A stretch of 64,000 nt of DNA from Vespa crabro (lineage: Eukaryota; Arthropoda; Insecta; Hymenoptera; Vespidae): NCBI RefSeq assembly GCF_910589235.1, contig NC_060956.1:8252999-8316998 (forward strand), read 5' to 3'. The notes beneath the pieces are model-generated. The model was not told the origin of the DNA. It saw nothing but the letters and a program-made list of their open reading frames with translations, and did not search any database. A program made the translations under genes and the position numbers. Of this stretch, positions 1 to 11,540 are shown in pieces. How positions within the stretch are numbered: position 1 is the first letter of the stretch; every line of letters begins with the position of its first letter.

Positions 1-3000
1 GAGTTAACTTGTCATTCCCAATTAACAGGTTATTACAATATAATATCCGATTTTGTGATTACGATTATTTTCGCATCATATTTTTCTTTCTTTTTTGAAC
101 CCTTTATTGCTATGTTAAAAGAGAAAACAATCATAAGCGCAATTTGATTTTTAGACTTGTGTATACAATAATTTAGATGTGTATACAGTAAAAAATACAT
201 CTCTCATAATTTTGATACATGTTTATCATTCATTCATTTTTAATCACTTTCATGATCTGATGTTAATCTAACGTTAACATTGAAAAGCTTTTAACAATAA
301 GTAAATATTTATTTCTTTTTAAAGTGTGATTCCATCGCAAAGCTGGCGATAAACGAATCTCAAAGTATTTCCACGGTATATCATAAACATTTGTAATCTA
401 CTTCGCGCTCTTTTGTTACGGACGGTAACGCCTTTCGCAATGTTAACGGGGTTAGAACTTTGTTGAAAAGGTACATTCACGACACGTAAAGTCTGGTCCG
501 AATAGTGGTGGTAGTAGATACTACGTAGGATCGTTTCTAATGATGTGGTCTAATTGATACGCTCTCTGAAAACGTGAGTCACAAAGTCAAACGTGCTTTA
601 CCGAACGATCTTCAAAATCCCTTTGATCTACCGAGTTTCTCGTGAACGAGCCTAAACCGTCTTCCCTCAGAATTGTCTAAAGACAAGAAAGGATAGAGCT
701 CTAGGTCCTCTCCCTTCTTCTCCTTTTCCTCCTCTTTCCACTCTTCTCTCTGTCTCAGCAAGAAGCGCGGTCTTTGTCTTTGGAAAGACATCCCTCTGTC
801 ACTCTCAGCGCGATTCACTTCTCTAAAGCTTCGGAGTTTGTTTGAAAGTTTTGTCGAAAGGCAACATGGCAAATGACGTGCGTACGACGAGCGAACGCGA
901 AGATTACAAATATCGATGAAGGAGAAAAACAAAGACAGAAAGAGGGAGAAGAAAGGAGAATTAAAAAGTGAAGGAAAAAATGAAGATTGTAGCAATTAAT
1001 CGAGTATCTTCCTATATCACATTAAATGACTATTTTATCATCAAAAATGCGCCACTATTTTTTATAAAATGAATATAAATATTTTTTGTCCATCCAACAT
1101 ATAGAGAATTAGAAGATGTAACTTGGTTTGGAGTCTCATCTATGAGCTCGTCGACGCATTTCTCCATCTATTCTTGCCTCCCATGCGCGATATTACATTA
1201 GTAGACACCATACCGAGGGAGCTTTTACCCTTTCTCGTTGGCCTTACACCTCCTCGCACCGACCGTACCCACCATAGCCGCGAACGCCGTTCAAACACCT
1301 GCAAGTGTTTGCTTAGGACGCCGGAGCAAGCGCTCTAATTGACTGGTTTCAACTTATTAGTGTGTCTGTAGCGCATTTTAAAACTGGATTAACCATACTC
1401 GCGAGATCCACGATTCTAATTCGAGAGGCACCCGCGAGAAGTAATCTTATTGTTGAATTTATCTTCGTATTCATTAAAATGATTTTCGAAAGGTTCTATT
1501 GGGCGTGGTAAAGCTAGTTTAGCTCAGCGTTGTAATTAGAATAACTTTGTCAAATTCTTCAAATATTTACACACAGAAGGAAATTTTCTAATACCTACAT
1601 AGCCCTGTAAACGAAGCACGAATTTTAAGAACGATCGTAACATTTATTTCCTTTCTTCTTTCTGTCTGCTTTTTACGGTAGGCGCGTTACTTACTTTCTA
1701 AAAGCCACGTTCGAATCCTTTATTGGGTGCGAAATGCTGCGGGGTAGACGGTTTGTGTGTACACATGGAGGCCGAGTGGAGACTCTCAATCAGACGTTGA
1801 GTCGAAGCGCGCGTTACGCGAACGAAATCCATCAATCAATTCAATTAACTAATTGCCCCCTGGTCCCGATGCTTTGCTCAAACGCCCCTCCTCTTCCGGT
1901 ATTTTCCTTTCCTCGTGTCTCTCGGATTCACGATTTGTCGGATGACGCGGCGAACCTCGCACCCAACGAACCGATTCCTTTCCCCATCCTTCAAATCCTC
2001 ATGCCAAAATTTTTCCACGTCACTCCTTCATTAGGTCTTTATCGATTTTCTAAACAGTGACGGATCATTATAGAACAAACTCAAAAAGTTGACAAAAATA
2101 TTACATTGAAAATTAGATCTCAACATTTTTTAAATATATAAAATAATAACGAAATAATGAAGATTGTAAAAGCAATTTAAATTTATTTCAAATTCTTAAC
2201 AAACGAAATTAAAATTAAGTATTTAGGGTTTTGAATTTCGTGATCACCCACTATCCCTAGGAATTTGCTAGACAATCACAAGACTTTTACTGATTGTATG
2301 GATTTTTTTCGCTACACACGAGATACCACCTTTGCTTTACAAAGTGTCGCAATCTGTGTCTATTCTTTCAAATGAAAATAACATGATCGTTTTAGGAATG
2401 GAAAAATAACATTTCCTCGAATCATTCGTTTTTATAGTGTTTCTTCATCACGTGAGAGTACGCTCTTTTGTGACGTATCTTCCAATAATTCAAATCTCGA
2501 ATTAAATATCATTCAAATTAAAATTCAAAGTAAGTCATTAGGAGAGAAGTAAATAAAATGAGTAAAAATGACATCATTTTTTATAAAAGCAATAACGGCT
2601 TCATCAGATAGACTTTGATACATTCAATAGAATGGGGCAAAGGTTCAAGTTTGTGCAACGAGCGAATGATTTGTGGTTATCTTGATAAAAATTTAATCGA
2701 TGTTCTTATTATTTGCTTACAAAGATGGCGACACCATAATAAATACTCTCCTTCTTATATTTATCGTCAAATCAGCTATATTTGCTGAAATTTTTAGAAT
2801 CGTAATCGTGCATGAAAATGTGTTTTTTATTAGAATAACGACATAACGATTTTAAAACAAAAAATAATAGAGAAAATGTTACTCTATTAACCTTTATCAA
2901 ATCATTCGCAATATAATCCTTCTGGATTATTCGCATTTTTTAAAGACGTATACAATCGTTTTATCATTAATTAAAATATATTTCTTCGCGAAAGTTAAAA

Positions 3001-3463
3001 GACAAAACTAATTAAAAGATTTTATCAAAGATTTCTGAAAATTTTTTCAATTTGATCTTCGATTCACAGGCATTTTAAAGATATTTATTTCCTCGTTTTG
3101 ACTTTCCATTATTTTGTTCGTCGTTTTAAAAACACGACACGTTAATAAATGTATTTCGACTTTTTATTTTTATCAGAGTTTACAAGCAAGCATAAGGCAA
3201 TGGAAAATATTAAATATTTAATGGTAAATATTCTTTAACATACTTTACATGTTTCATGTGGACACGTAATCATCCGTTTCTAGACATATAAGTATAATAA
3301 AAGTATACATTCACTATACATGTGCGTTCCGTGCTATCCACGTTTATTTATACCAACTGTGCATTTCCATTCTGAATATTGCAAATGCAATAGTACAAAA
3401 GGATAAGAAAAGGATATGTTAATTACGATAGCTTATCATCCAGTTTAGGTTAGAACGGCTCGT
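1..3463. other. Upstream intergenic sequence without a recognised gene
   Basis: Mostly AT-rich DNA. Two CpG-richer patches occur at about 1120-1340 and 1730-2060. They contain open frames of 71 and 108 codons on the + strand, neither resembling a known family and both in mixed-composition DNA. A purine/pyrimidine-rich block at 612-995 gives a 127-codon minus frame dominated by CT/GA composition and not protein-like. These patches could be distal regulatory DNA, but nothing in the sequence proves it. Confidence 0.5.
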
Positions 3464-3601
3464 CTAGTACGTGTCGTCGTTCGGGGATTCCAAGAAGTCC
3501 CTGAACGGTGATTGACAGCTCCCTGACGGTCCATCGGGAACGTCTTCAGGAATAGACGAGCGTGACTGCGACAAATTCGGATCTGGAGATTCCTTTCTTA
3601 C
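3464..3601 (-). CDS. Possible minus-strand terminal exon, unrecognised protein
   Basis: On the minus strand a frame is open from 3601 to the TAG stop at 3464-3466 (45 codons, closed upstream by a stop at 3602-3604). The translation is free of simple repeats and protein-like: it includes ESPDPNLSQSRSSIPEDV and ends SPFRDFLESPNDDTY. It would need an AG acceptor near 3588-3603; several AGs are present, but the pyrimidine tract is poor. An AATAAA lies on the same strand at 3343-3348, 116 nt past the stop, although AATAAA is common in AT-rich DNA. It would be the last exon of a divergent or overlapping gene. I do not recognise the family, and a chance frame is possible. Confidence 0.3.
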   Translation of the reverse strand, partial: VRKESPDPNLSQSRSSIPEDVPDGPSGSCQSPFRDFLESPNDDTY

Positions 3602-4499
3602 CTACCGCGAATATCGATGTCAAGATAGTCCTAGGAGAAAGCACTTTGTTATTTAATCTTTGTGAATAATGATTTTATCTACTCAATCATTATAGATTTT
3701 CTTTGTAGTTTGCGTCTCAAGTAGCAAGTTACCTTAACGTTGCGCAAATATTGATGCGTTTAACTTGTTCTTTTCGTTCCTTTCACTTTACTACTTAAAG
3801 AGAATATATATTTGGTAAGAGAAATTTAGAATGCAAATAATAATCCATTATTATGGGCAACGTAGTCATCGTATACATAACGAGTTCGTTGTTAATTCAA
3901 TATTATTGCTTCGCATTCAATTCTGTTCATTGAGAAAAGCAACGGATCGTTTATGCGTGTGAAAGGTCTTAGAAGATCCCTCTTTGTGGGATCTTCAAAT
4001 GCCACTAATAATTTTGTCGGCAGAAGATGCTATCACCCAGAATCGATCAAATTTTAGCAATTGTCCATATTGCTTGCATATGAAAATAAAAATTAATTTC
4101 TTTCAGTCCAATTACTTAATTGAACAATTAATTCATTTCTAGCAAAACTTTCTCATTGTCTATGAATTATATCAGCATTTAAAATTTATATTATTACGTG
4201 TACGTACATTTACATTTATATTAAGTAAATTATTCCTAACGCAAGCAATTCGAAATTAATAGAGATTTGTTTTGCAAAATATTACATAGAAATTCGTGTG
4301 TTGATCCCATAGTACTTTTCATAACACGTTTTTTAAATTCCAAATCGTTTCAAATATCACATTGTATGTTTTGCCCTTTCAAAGCGAAAAAATTCAAATC
4401 AAAAGAAATATTTTATAATTGATAAAAACACTCAAGAGATGATTATTAAAAGATAGAGGCGAAAATAAATCAGTTGAAGAAGACGCTATGCGGATTTTG
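3602..4499. other. AT-rich DNA upstream of the Rbp6 promoter island
   Basis: I see no coding frame, RNA gene or repeat of note here. Composition stays AT-rich until the sharp rise in GC at about 4490. Confidence 0.5.
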
Positions 4500-4638
4500 A
4501 TCCGCACGCACGTACGATCGAACTAGTGGTAGCCATCGGTCTTCAGTAGTGTAGGCGAGTAGGTGGTCGGCCTTTTTCCTGCTTGCTCGCACGAACAGGC
4601 GAGCCGACCGCGTCCGAAGGCGGGTATGCGTTCCTTCA

Positions 4639-4737
4639 ATGGCAGCAACGGCGGCGGCAACGGCGGCGGCAACGGCGGCGGCAACGGCGGCGGTATCGGC
4701 GGCAGCAGCAGCAACAGCAGCAGCAGCAGCAGCAGCG
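4639..4737 (+). repeat. GGC/AAC then CAG trinucleotide repeat
   Basis: About four copies of an AACGGCGGCGGC-type 12-mer are followed by a run of CAG codon triplets with one AAC interruption. The tract is GC-rich and could form stable structure in the leader RNA. It creates open frames on both strands (Gly/Ser, Ala, Gln/Arg), none of which looks like a conserved protein. Confidence 0.85.
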
Positions 4738-4986
4738 GTGGCCCTCTCGCTCGCGAAAGCGCAAGCGCGAGCTTCTTCTTCGTGTCCCCGCCGCACGGCA
4801 GCCACCGCCACCACCGCTGACGACCCGGTTGCGTCCCGCTGCCACCGCACCACCACTACGTCGGCGGTGGCCCCCTCCCCGCCCGTCGCCCCTTCCCCCG
4901 CCCCGCGCCGAGAGCGCAGTGTCGCGTCGAACCTCTCGCAGAGCGCGTCGCACGTCCGAGTACCGGCCGCCGCCCGTCATCAGTAG
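4639..4986 (+). other. Alanine-rich upstream open reading frame in the Rbp6 leader
   Basis: The frame opens with ATG in a fair context (TCAATGG) and runs 115 codons to a stop at 4984-4986. Residues 1-40 are nearly all Ala and Thr because the DNA is GCG/GCA triplets. The remainder is Ser/Ala/Pro/Arg-rich and lacks any recognisable domain. A second ATG at 4626 opens a 64-codon Gly/Asn/Ser frame through the same triplets, ending at 4820. Such frames can arise by chance in GC-rich repeats, so a protein product is not claimed. Their likely relevance is as upstream ORFs that scanning ribosomes would meet before the ATG at 5950. Confidence 0.3.
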
Positions 4987-5105
4987 TTGCCATACCGCGC
5001 AGCCACGTAACCTCTCACCTTCTCCTTAGTTTTTAGTAGTCAGTAGTAGGGGAGAGTGTGGAGAGAGAGAGAGAGAGAGAGAGAAAGCGAGTAAAAGGGA
5101 GAGAA

Positions 5106-5136
<31 letters not shown>

Positions 5137-5949
5137 AAGAAAGAGAGAGAGAATACGCGCGCGAGAGAAAGTGAAGAACGTATGAAAGAAAAAAATTGAG
5201 AGAAGATCAAGAAGAAGAAGAAGAAGAAGAAGAAAAGAAAGAAAAGAGAAAAGAAGAAAAAAAGAAAGAAGATATCTACGTTTTCTTCATCGTAAACCGT
5301 CCTCCTCGTCGTCGCCGTCGTTATCGTCGCGCCCGTCGTCTTCGTCTCTACGTCCTCGTCGTTGTCATCGTTGTCGTTGTCGTTGTCGTCAACCGGCTTG
5401 ACGCAACCACTCGGAGTAGTTTATCATTTCGTACACGAGTACGAGACGTACGTGCGTTTCGTTCGTACGTTTCGTCATCGTTGTCGTTCTCGTTGTTCTC
5501 GTAGTACTTCGAGGGAGCACGTAGCGCGAGAGGAACACGACGCGAAATACGGGAAATAAGACGTCGTGTGGTTATCGTTCATCTTTCTCCTTCTTTCGCA
5601 ACAACACGAGTCAGTATCACTGGTGGATCAAAGACGAGGAGAGAAACGGAAGATACTCTCGTCGTGAGAGTAGAGACGTCACGTTCTTCTTCGCCGTTAG
5701 AAAAGGAGCAAACAGCAGATTCTCTCTCTCACCGTCGGTCAACAACAACGAACACGAGGAAGATCGTTGTCGTAAACGGAAGAACAACGACAACGACGAC
5801 GTCTTGCCGTCATACGAGGACTAAACAGGCAGAATCACTTTCTGAACGACGGCTCTCTCTTAATAGTCGTGCTTTTTCCGTTTCATTCGTGATCCTCGGG
5901 AAGAGGCGAGAGCGTTGCGACGACGACGAGCCGTGCGCCGCGCGCCATT

Positions 5950-6014
5950 ATGGAATCTCAGAATCAGGAGATCGTGGCGAGCGGGTCGCCCGCTGAGGTG
6001 CCCAACGATCCAGG
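5950..6014 (+). CDS. Rbp6: Rbp6 / Musashi-family RNA-binding protein, coding exon 1 (N-terminus)
   Basis: This is the first coding exon of a Musashi-type RNA-binding protein, a cytoplasmic regulator of mRNA translation with two RRM domains. It begins at the ATG at 5950 and encodes MESQNQEIVASGSPAEVPND followed by P and the first two bases of a Gly codon. A GT donor follows at 6015 (GTACAT, weaker than consensus). The short polar N-terminus ending in (N/H)DPG directly before KMFIGG matches the layout of vertebrate MSI2 and insect Rbp6 (family knowledge). The phase joins exactly to the exon at 8534: GG+G gives Gly, then AAA Lys. It lies at the 3' end of a GC-rich island. The fly paralogue msi has KLFVGGLSWQTS instead, so Rbp6 is the better name. 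The gene is incomplete in this window. Confidence 0.88.
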
Positions 6015-8533
6015 GTACATATCTTCATGCTTCTGCCAAATCGATCGTCCACCTACATCCACCAGCAATGTTTATAATAGCACCGACCGAAAGGACGGAT
6101 TGCTTCCTTGTGAAAAGTAACGCGACGATAATCTCACTTGTGTTTATATATCGCGCGAGTGTTCTTTAAAGAAAATCGCATATCGTTACGTCAATCCTTT
6201 TAGTTTTTATCGTCTGTCGGCATTCCGAATGATAATCGTGCGCGTCGTGCCTTCTACTTGCTCTTGTTTGTTGATGCTTCTGTTTATATATATATATATA
6301 CACAAAAATATATATGTATATATATATATACACTTTTCTGTTTATGTATATACACATATACATATTTATATATACATATATATATATATACATATACTTT
6401 TCAATACGACAGTATATAGATATACATGTATATAGTATATATAGTATATATAATATATATATATATGTCGATTCTGCTATTTATTGTTATTGTTATTGTT
6501 GTTGTCATTGTTGTTGTTGTTGTTGTCGTTGTTGTCATTCGGTGGAGCAGGCGCGCGTGGTGTTTGTTTGCCGGGCGCGTAATATGCGTGTCACGGTAGT
6601 GTGCTCTCTCTCCTCGGACCGGTGGCGCCTTCTTTCAAGCGCGTTCGGCATTCCCCTGCGTCCCCTTACCCCTCGCCGGAGACATCCCCTTTGGTCCGCG
6701 TGGAACGCGCGAAAGAGAGCGTAAAAAGGATAAATGAATGGAACGATCCGAAAGAAACTTGAAGGAGAATAGTTTGCCGCCAAGCAAAGATCTTATTCTT
6801 TTTTCCTCTCCGTCCTTTTACACTCGACTACATCGCAGTATAATTCCTTTTCGTTTAAAATGATTTTAACAGATATTCGGATTGGTATATTCGCTAAGAA
6901 ATTGAAAACGCATCAAAATAGCTAGCAATGCTATTGTCATTGTCGGTGTCGTCATTGTTTTCATTGTCGTTGTCGTCGTCGGAGGTGACAGCGTCTATTA
7001 CATAGTGTTCCGATTCTTCTGCTCGAATTACGTGAGTTGCTGACCACGTAACCTACAAAGAAAAAAGAGGGTAGTCCATGTCATTCTTTATCGTATCGTG
7101 ACGCGTGGATAAAAATAACATGCGAAGAATCTCTGTTCTCTTCCGACCGTTATATATCTTTACGTATAAAAAGTGATCGATTTAGGTTGATCTATTTAAT
7201 ACGAGAAATTCATAAGTGATTTCTTCGTCGTCTGTGTTTATCTTCTCCAAAATGGCACACGTTTACCAGATTACCGCGTAAAAGTATTAGAACGGAGACG
7301 CCTAGAAGCGTTTTAGTGGGAACGGAGGAGAGAGCGTGGAGGAGCAGAAACGGAAGAAGGGAGAGGAGGAGGATAGACGGAAAAGCGCGTGGGTGGGAGT
7401 TCACAACGAGGCTGTCGTGCCTCAGAAAATCGATGTTCGAACGCGCTACCACGTGATTACGACCATTATGCGAGAGAGCGTTATCTTCGTTAGCATCTAC
7501 GCGACGAGCGCGAGATTTTACGTATTTAATTATGACAACGACGAGTAGATTAGCGTTGTGTAAAAATTCTTAAAAAGGAAGAGAGAAGGTTTTTTTTTCT
7601 TCCGCTTCCACTAGTCGTTTATTCGATAATGCCACTTACTCATTTATGCGATAATGATGTATAACATACATACCAGATTATCATTATATAAATGATTAGA
7701 GATTGCACGTGCGCTCACTCGCTCGGAAAGATATTTCGAAGTGGAAGCACGTTAGGAAACTCGATTCATAATAGACCGGTTTCCATGAATTTTGATTATT
7801 CCATCTGAGTATGTGATATGAAAATCGATCTTATCTTCGTTAAATTAGAATGTCGTTTACGATCTTCCGGATAATATACATGCTTCTCCGTTGTCATCCT
7901 CGTTCTCTTCGTCATTACATTGTGTTAGATGCGGCCGATGAATGGATCCTGTTCACGCGTATCTATCGATCTATTTTGTAACGATGAGAGTGTATAATTC
8001 ATGAACGGCATTCGAAGCTTTTATTCGAAATGTTCTCATTTCATTTAAATTTAATGGATCAGGTACTTTACTGCACTGGCGGCAAACCGTAATTAAACGA
8101 TAAATTCGAATTTCCCTCGTTTTTTCCGATCAACAATATCGTTGCGTGGATGGGCTTAAGTGTGTCCGGAAGTAATGGGAACAGGGGGAGCCTCGGATTA
8201 AAGCAGGAAATGCGCTCGTTTGTGACGGAAGTCGTGTTCTGAAATTTTTTTACTTAAGATTGCGCACCGTATCGAGATCGAGAAGAGTTCTTCTACAAAA
8301 AAAAATTGCAAAAAAGAAAAAGAAAGGCAAAAAATCGTTCGTGAGTTTTTCGGTTGTTGGTTGATGTGTGGTGACACCTGTCGTCGAGAAACGGAGACTG
8401 CGCAGAGGGCTAAGAAATACCGGAAGTTACCCTCTGCTGGCAGTTACCCCGTTTTCTCTTTCACTGCCTTCGTCTTTCAACATCGAAGATTGGCTGATGG
8501 CGATGCTGATGGAATCATCTTTTTTTTTTCTAG
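6015..8533 (+). other. Rbp6: Rbp6 intron 1
   Basis: This 2519-nt intron runs from the GTACAT donor at 6015 to the polypyrimidine TAG acceptor at 8531-8533. It contains TA-rich and TGT-type microsatellite (6281-6470), a GTT/GTC tract (6478-6538) and CpG-richer patches near 6540-6720 and 7320-7550. Open frames there (for example 7210-7452 minus) have no family resemblance and are treated as chance. Confidence 0.75.
6281..6538. repeat. TA-rich microsatellite followed by GTT/GTC tract
   Basis: Alternating TATATA with ACAC interruptions occupies 6281-6470, followed by ATTGTT/GTTGTC triplets to 6538. It lies within Rbp6 intron 1. The tyrosine/isoleucine-type frames across it are artefacts. Confidence 0.85.
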
Positions 8534-8574
8534 GAAAATGTTCATCGGTGGTCTATCATGGCAGACCAGTCCAG
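8534..8574 (+). CDS. Rbp6: Rbp6 / Musashi-family, coding exon 2 (start of RRM1, 41-nt exon)
   Basis: This 41-nt exon encodes (G)KMFIGGLSWQTSP, the first beta strand and RNP2 motif (MFIGGL) of RRM1, nearly invariant in Musashi proteins. It is preceded by a long T-run and TAG acceptor (8521-8533) and followed by a strong donor GTGAGC at 8575. It starts by completing the Gly codon of exon 1 and ends one base into the next codon; an AG at the start of exon 3 would give the Glu/Asp that opens the next segment (E/D-S-L-R-D-Y-F in relatives). RNP1 and RRM2 must lie on later exons, which I did not find downstream. Identity is firm; the position of exon 3 is unknown. Confidence 0.92.
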
Positions 8575-9012
8575 GTGAGCATTATTTAACGTTAATTATG
8601 ATAACGGTCCCATATTCGATTAATTAATTCATGTGCATTAAGATACTGAACTAATGCACGAAATTTGAACGAATTAATTCGAATTGTCCAACATTGTATT
8701 TTTAAAATCAAACAAATCGTGTTTATATTTTTTGTATTATTCTCAAGGCAAATTTATCAATTGCGATGCAATATAATGAAAAAGCATAGTTGAAGAAAGT
8801 CATAGAGTATCTTGACAGCATCTTCCTAGAAATACCGTATAAAAGAAGATTAACGAGGACAATCGATTACCGTATAAGCGTGACCATCTGCGTATATCGC
8901 GTGATTATGAAAAATTACTGGGTGACACAAGATGGACTTGAGTAACGCTTTGTTGAGCGTGCCTACGTCGCGAATCAAACGTCCATCACCCGTCGTCACG
9001 ATAAAAAAACTT

Positions 9013-9045
<33 letters not shown>

Positions 9046-9713
9046 CTCTCCTTCTATCTTTTGTAAACAATACCAATTACATCTGTACGCAACTAATATT
9101 TATGTGAGATTGCTCGATGTAAAATAATAATTATTGGTAAATGTAGTAAGATATGAAGAGACGATCAATATCCAGTAGATAAGTAAATATCATTAATTAC
9201 AACCCTAATCATTGTACTGGAAACTCTCCAATACAATGGATATCTCAATTTATTATTCGCTGGTTTTCAAAAATTTCTATAATATATATATGCATACATC
9301 GGTAATATGTTTATTTGAATGATTTGATAGTTTATTTCGACCCAATATGGATATAATTATATTCATTATTTTTAAACGATTTCTATATAATTATATCCAT
9401 TACTCTTAAACGAATCAAGAGCGAAGATGATCAAAAATATTCAAATAAGCCATGCTACTTTTTCCGTACAAAACTTACAATATCTTTTAGGTCGGACACA
9501 TTTCGAGTGCTCTAGACAATTTAATTATAATCTGACTATGTATTTCACTCGTGCTAGTACAGATATGACGTACATTCTTTTAACAATGTACCTGTTAAAA
9601 GTCTTGTATATAATATGCTTTCGATCGATTATGCATGTGTCAGTTCCTAACGTTTATATAATAAAACAAATTTTGCCAAAAGATGCAAAATGAGTCGGAG
9701 AGTGTCTCTTTTT

Positions 9714-9850
9714 CTTTTTTCTCTGTTTGTATCTCTCTCTCACTCTCTCCTTCTTTCTCTCTTTCTTTTTCTTTCTCTTTCTCTCTCTATCTATCTATCT
9801 ATCCATCTACTTTATTTATTTATCTATCTATCTATCTATCTATCTCTTTC
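9714..9850. repeat. CT tract grading into (TCTA)n
   Basis: Pyrimidine-rich CT/CTTT sequence passes into TCTA tetranucleotides. The Ser/Leu/Phe/Tyr frames here only reflect the repeat. Confidence 0.85.
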
Positions 9851-10450
9851 TATCTTGTGGAAAAGAATAAAAAAGAAACAAAGGCGGAGTAGGCTCATTA
9901 GCGTTATTTGCCGTCGTTACGTAAGCCGTTACTCCACCTTCCTTTCGTCTTGTTCTCTTGCTCTACTGGACTTCTTTTTTCTCTTCCTCTTTTCTTCTTC
10001 TCCTTATCCTCTCTTTTTCTTTCTTTTTCTTCTTCTCTTTCTTTTTCTCTTGGTAGTCTTCTTCCGTGAGTTAAGACGATGGCAAGCGACAGAAGAAACG
10101 CTGGCAAGAAGACTGTTTCTTTTGCTTTTCACGGCGTGTCCAGCCTCTTATTGAGGTAAGCACAGAGAAGAAGGAGGAGGAAACTATAAGAGAAGAAAGA
10201 GGAGTTTAAGGAAGAGACTTCAAGATGCAGAGAGCAGAGCGTTTCGTTCCTCGATCGCTTTATACTCGCTTTGGTCGACGACTGATTTAAGGTTGCAGAG
10301 TAATTCACCAGTTGGCATCGACGATAACAGAGTCGCTTTATCCGAGCCTCTTATGTACCAAATTTGCGGCATCGAGCACAAATTGTCGTTATGTCAACTC
10401 TCTTTCTCTCTTTCTCTCTCTCTTCCTCTCTCCTTCTCTCTTTCTTTCGC

Positions 10451-10570
10451 GCTCTCTTTTTCTCTTTCTTGCTCTCTCTTTCTCTTTCTTGCTCTCTTTT
10501 TCTCTTTCTTGCTCTCTTTTTCTCTTTCTTGCTCTCTCTTTCTCTTTCTTGCTCTCTTTTTTTTTCTCTC
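10451..10570. repeat. 20-bp pyrimidine minisatellite, six copies
   Basis: GCTCTCT recurs at 10451, 10471, 10491, 10511, 10531 and 10551, giving an exact 20-bp period of GCTCTCT(C/T)TTTCTCTTTCTT. Units differ mainly at one C/T position. It sits inside a longer CT tract (10391-10590). Confidence 0.9.
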
Positions 10571-11540
10571 TCTCTCTCTCTCTCTCATTCTCTCAATTTT
10601 TTTTTCATTTTTTGCTTTTTCTATCTCTGGTCCCTCAACCTTCGTCTCTATAAGTTTAATTTCTATAAATAAATTTTCATGTTATCTATACATTTTTGGA
10701 TTTCCATTTACATCCTACAGTTATTATGTATTATTAGAAAATTTTTATATATTAAAATTTCATATTTATCAAAACAAAATGAAAAATAATTTAATTAACA
10801 GAATTTTCTAAGAATATAAAGATAGTATTTTATCTTATTTTTAAAATAAGAAATGCATAAGAATTTCTACAATAAGCCAGTTACGGCTGTTATCCCTTCA
10901 ATTTATCTCTTATGTTTCTTTTTCTTTTCTCTTTCTTTGCAGCTTATCGTTTGCCGCAAATGGACTTAAACCCATGGTATATTTACTTGTTACAACCTTT
11001 ACAAAGAACACTACTTTAACCTTTTCTACTTTTAAATGCCACGTTTTACATTCGTAGCGGGGAGCGTTCGATTTTATCGCTGAGAGAGTTTCATTTCTCG
11101 ATATGCATTCGTTCTTCCGTGTTTTTGTGTTTCTTCTTTTTATTCTAGATTTTCTTTTCATCGAATTTTCGAGATACTCGAGAAAAATTTATCGTAAAAA
11201 GGCGAAGCTTTAAATAAAATACTTTTAATAAAAGCTTTAAATAAAATATTTTTAATTTTCGCTTCAAATTTGACACACATTCTAGTAACGCAAACTAATT
11301 AACTTGAATACCAGAACATTTTTATGAACGATAGAAAGGTGTCAGACGAATTCGTATAATTTTTGCGTGTGACACATCAAAGAAATCATCTGAGTAAATG
11401 GCTGATGCGGATATCGACAAAAATTGAATTATAAATAAATTCAAGTTTATATTGAATGTTAAATAAATAACACTTTGTAATTGGTTTTAGCAACAAACGA
11501 TTATGATAAGCGAAAAGTGAACGGTTAGGCTGCTTACGTA

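Larger units (their letters stand above)
4500..5949 (+). promoter_or_regulatory. Rbp6: GC-rich promoter and 5' leader region of Rbp6
   Basis: This is the most GC- and CpG-rich stretch of the window and ends at the Rbp6 start codon, so promoter plus 5' leader is the natural reading (inference). Three TCAGT sequences resemble the arthropod initiator (A at 4545, 4982 and 5042); I saw no convincing TATA box and no DPE at the standard distance. The stretch holds GGC/CAG-type triplets (4639-4737), a GA tract (5061-5152), GAA repeats (about 5208-5270) and GTT/GTC repeats (5350-5400). It also has upstream ATGs, so if transcription starts near 4545 the leader is long and could limit translation. Whether the leader is itself spliced cannot be seen. 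Confidence 0.6.
8575..11540 (+). other. Rbp6: Rbp6 intron 2, first part: pyrimidine-rich tracts
   Basis: The intron opens with GTGAGC at 8575. It holds CT tracts at 9011-9050, 9714-10060 and 10391-10590 and TCTA repeats at about 9789-9845. A short ATG frame at 10079 runs into a GTAAGC donor at 10154 (see findings). No recognisable protein or RNA gene was seen. Confidence 0.6.

Noticed and set aside
1734..2060. 108-codon + strand frame upstream of Rbp6
   Set aside because: Non-repetitive but without recognisable motifs or splice context; a chance frame in CpG-richer DNA is more likely.
4470..4980. Minus-strand frames of 114-128 codons across the promoter island
   Set aside because: They are antisense shadows of the GGC/CAG triplets and show no domain.
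5568..5996. 142-codon frame overlapping the Rbp6 start
   Set aside because: It has no ATG start (opens at GTG), overlaps the recognised Rbp6 exon in another frame, and is Arg/Ser/Thr-rich from CG-rich leader sequence.
9690..10154. 154-codon Ser/Leu/Tyr/Phe-rich frame
   Set aside because: It follows CT and TCTA repeats; only the last 25 codons are non-repetitive.
10293..10811. 172-codon Leu/Ser/Phe-rich frame resembling a membrane protein
   Set aside because: Its hydrophobic part is the CT tract and 20-bp minisatellite; the remainder is AT-rich DNA with no family signature.
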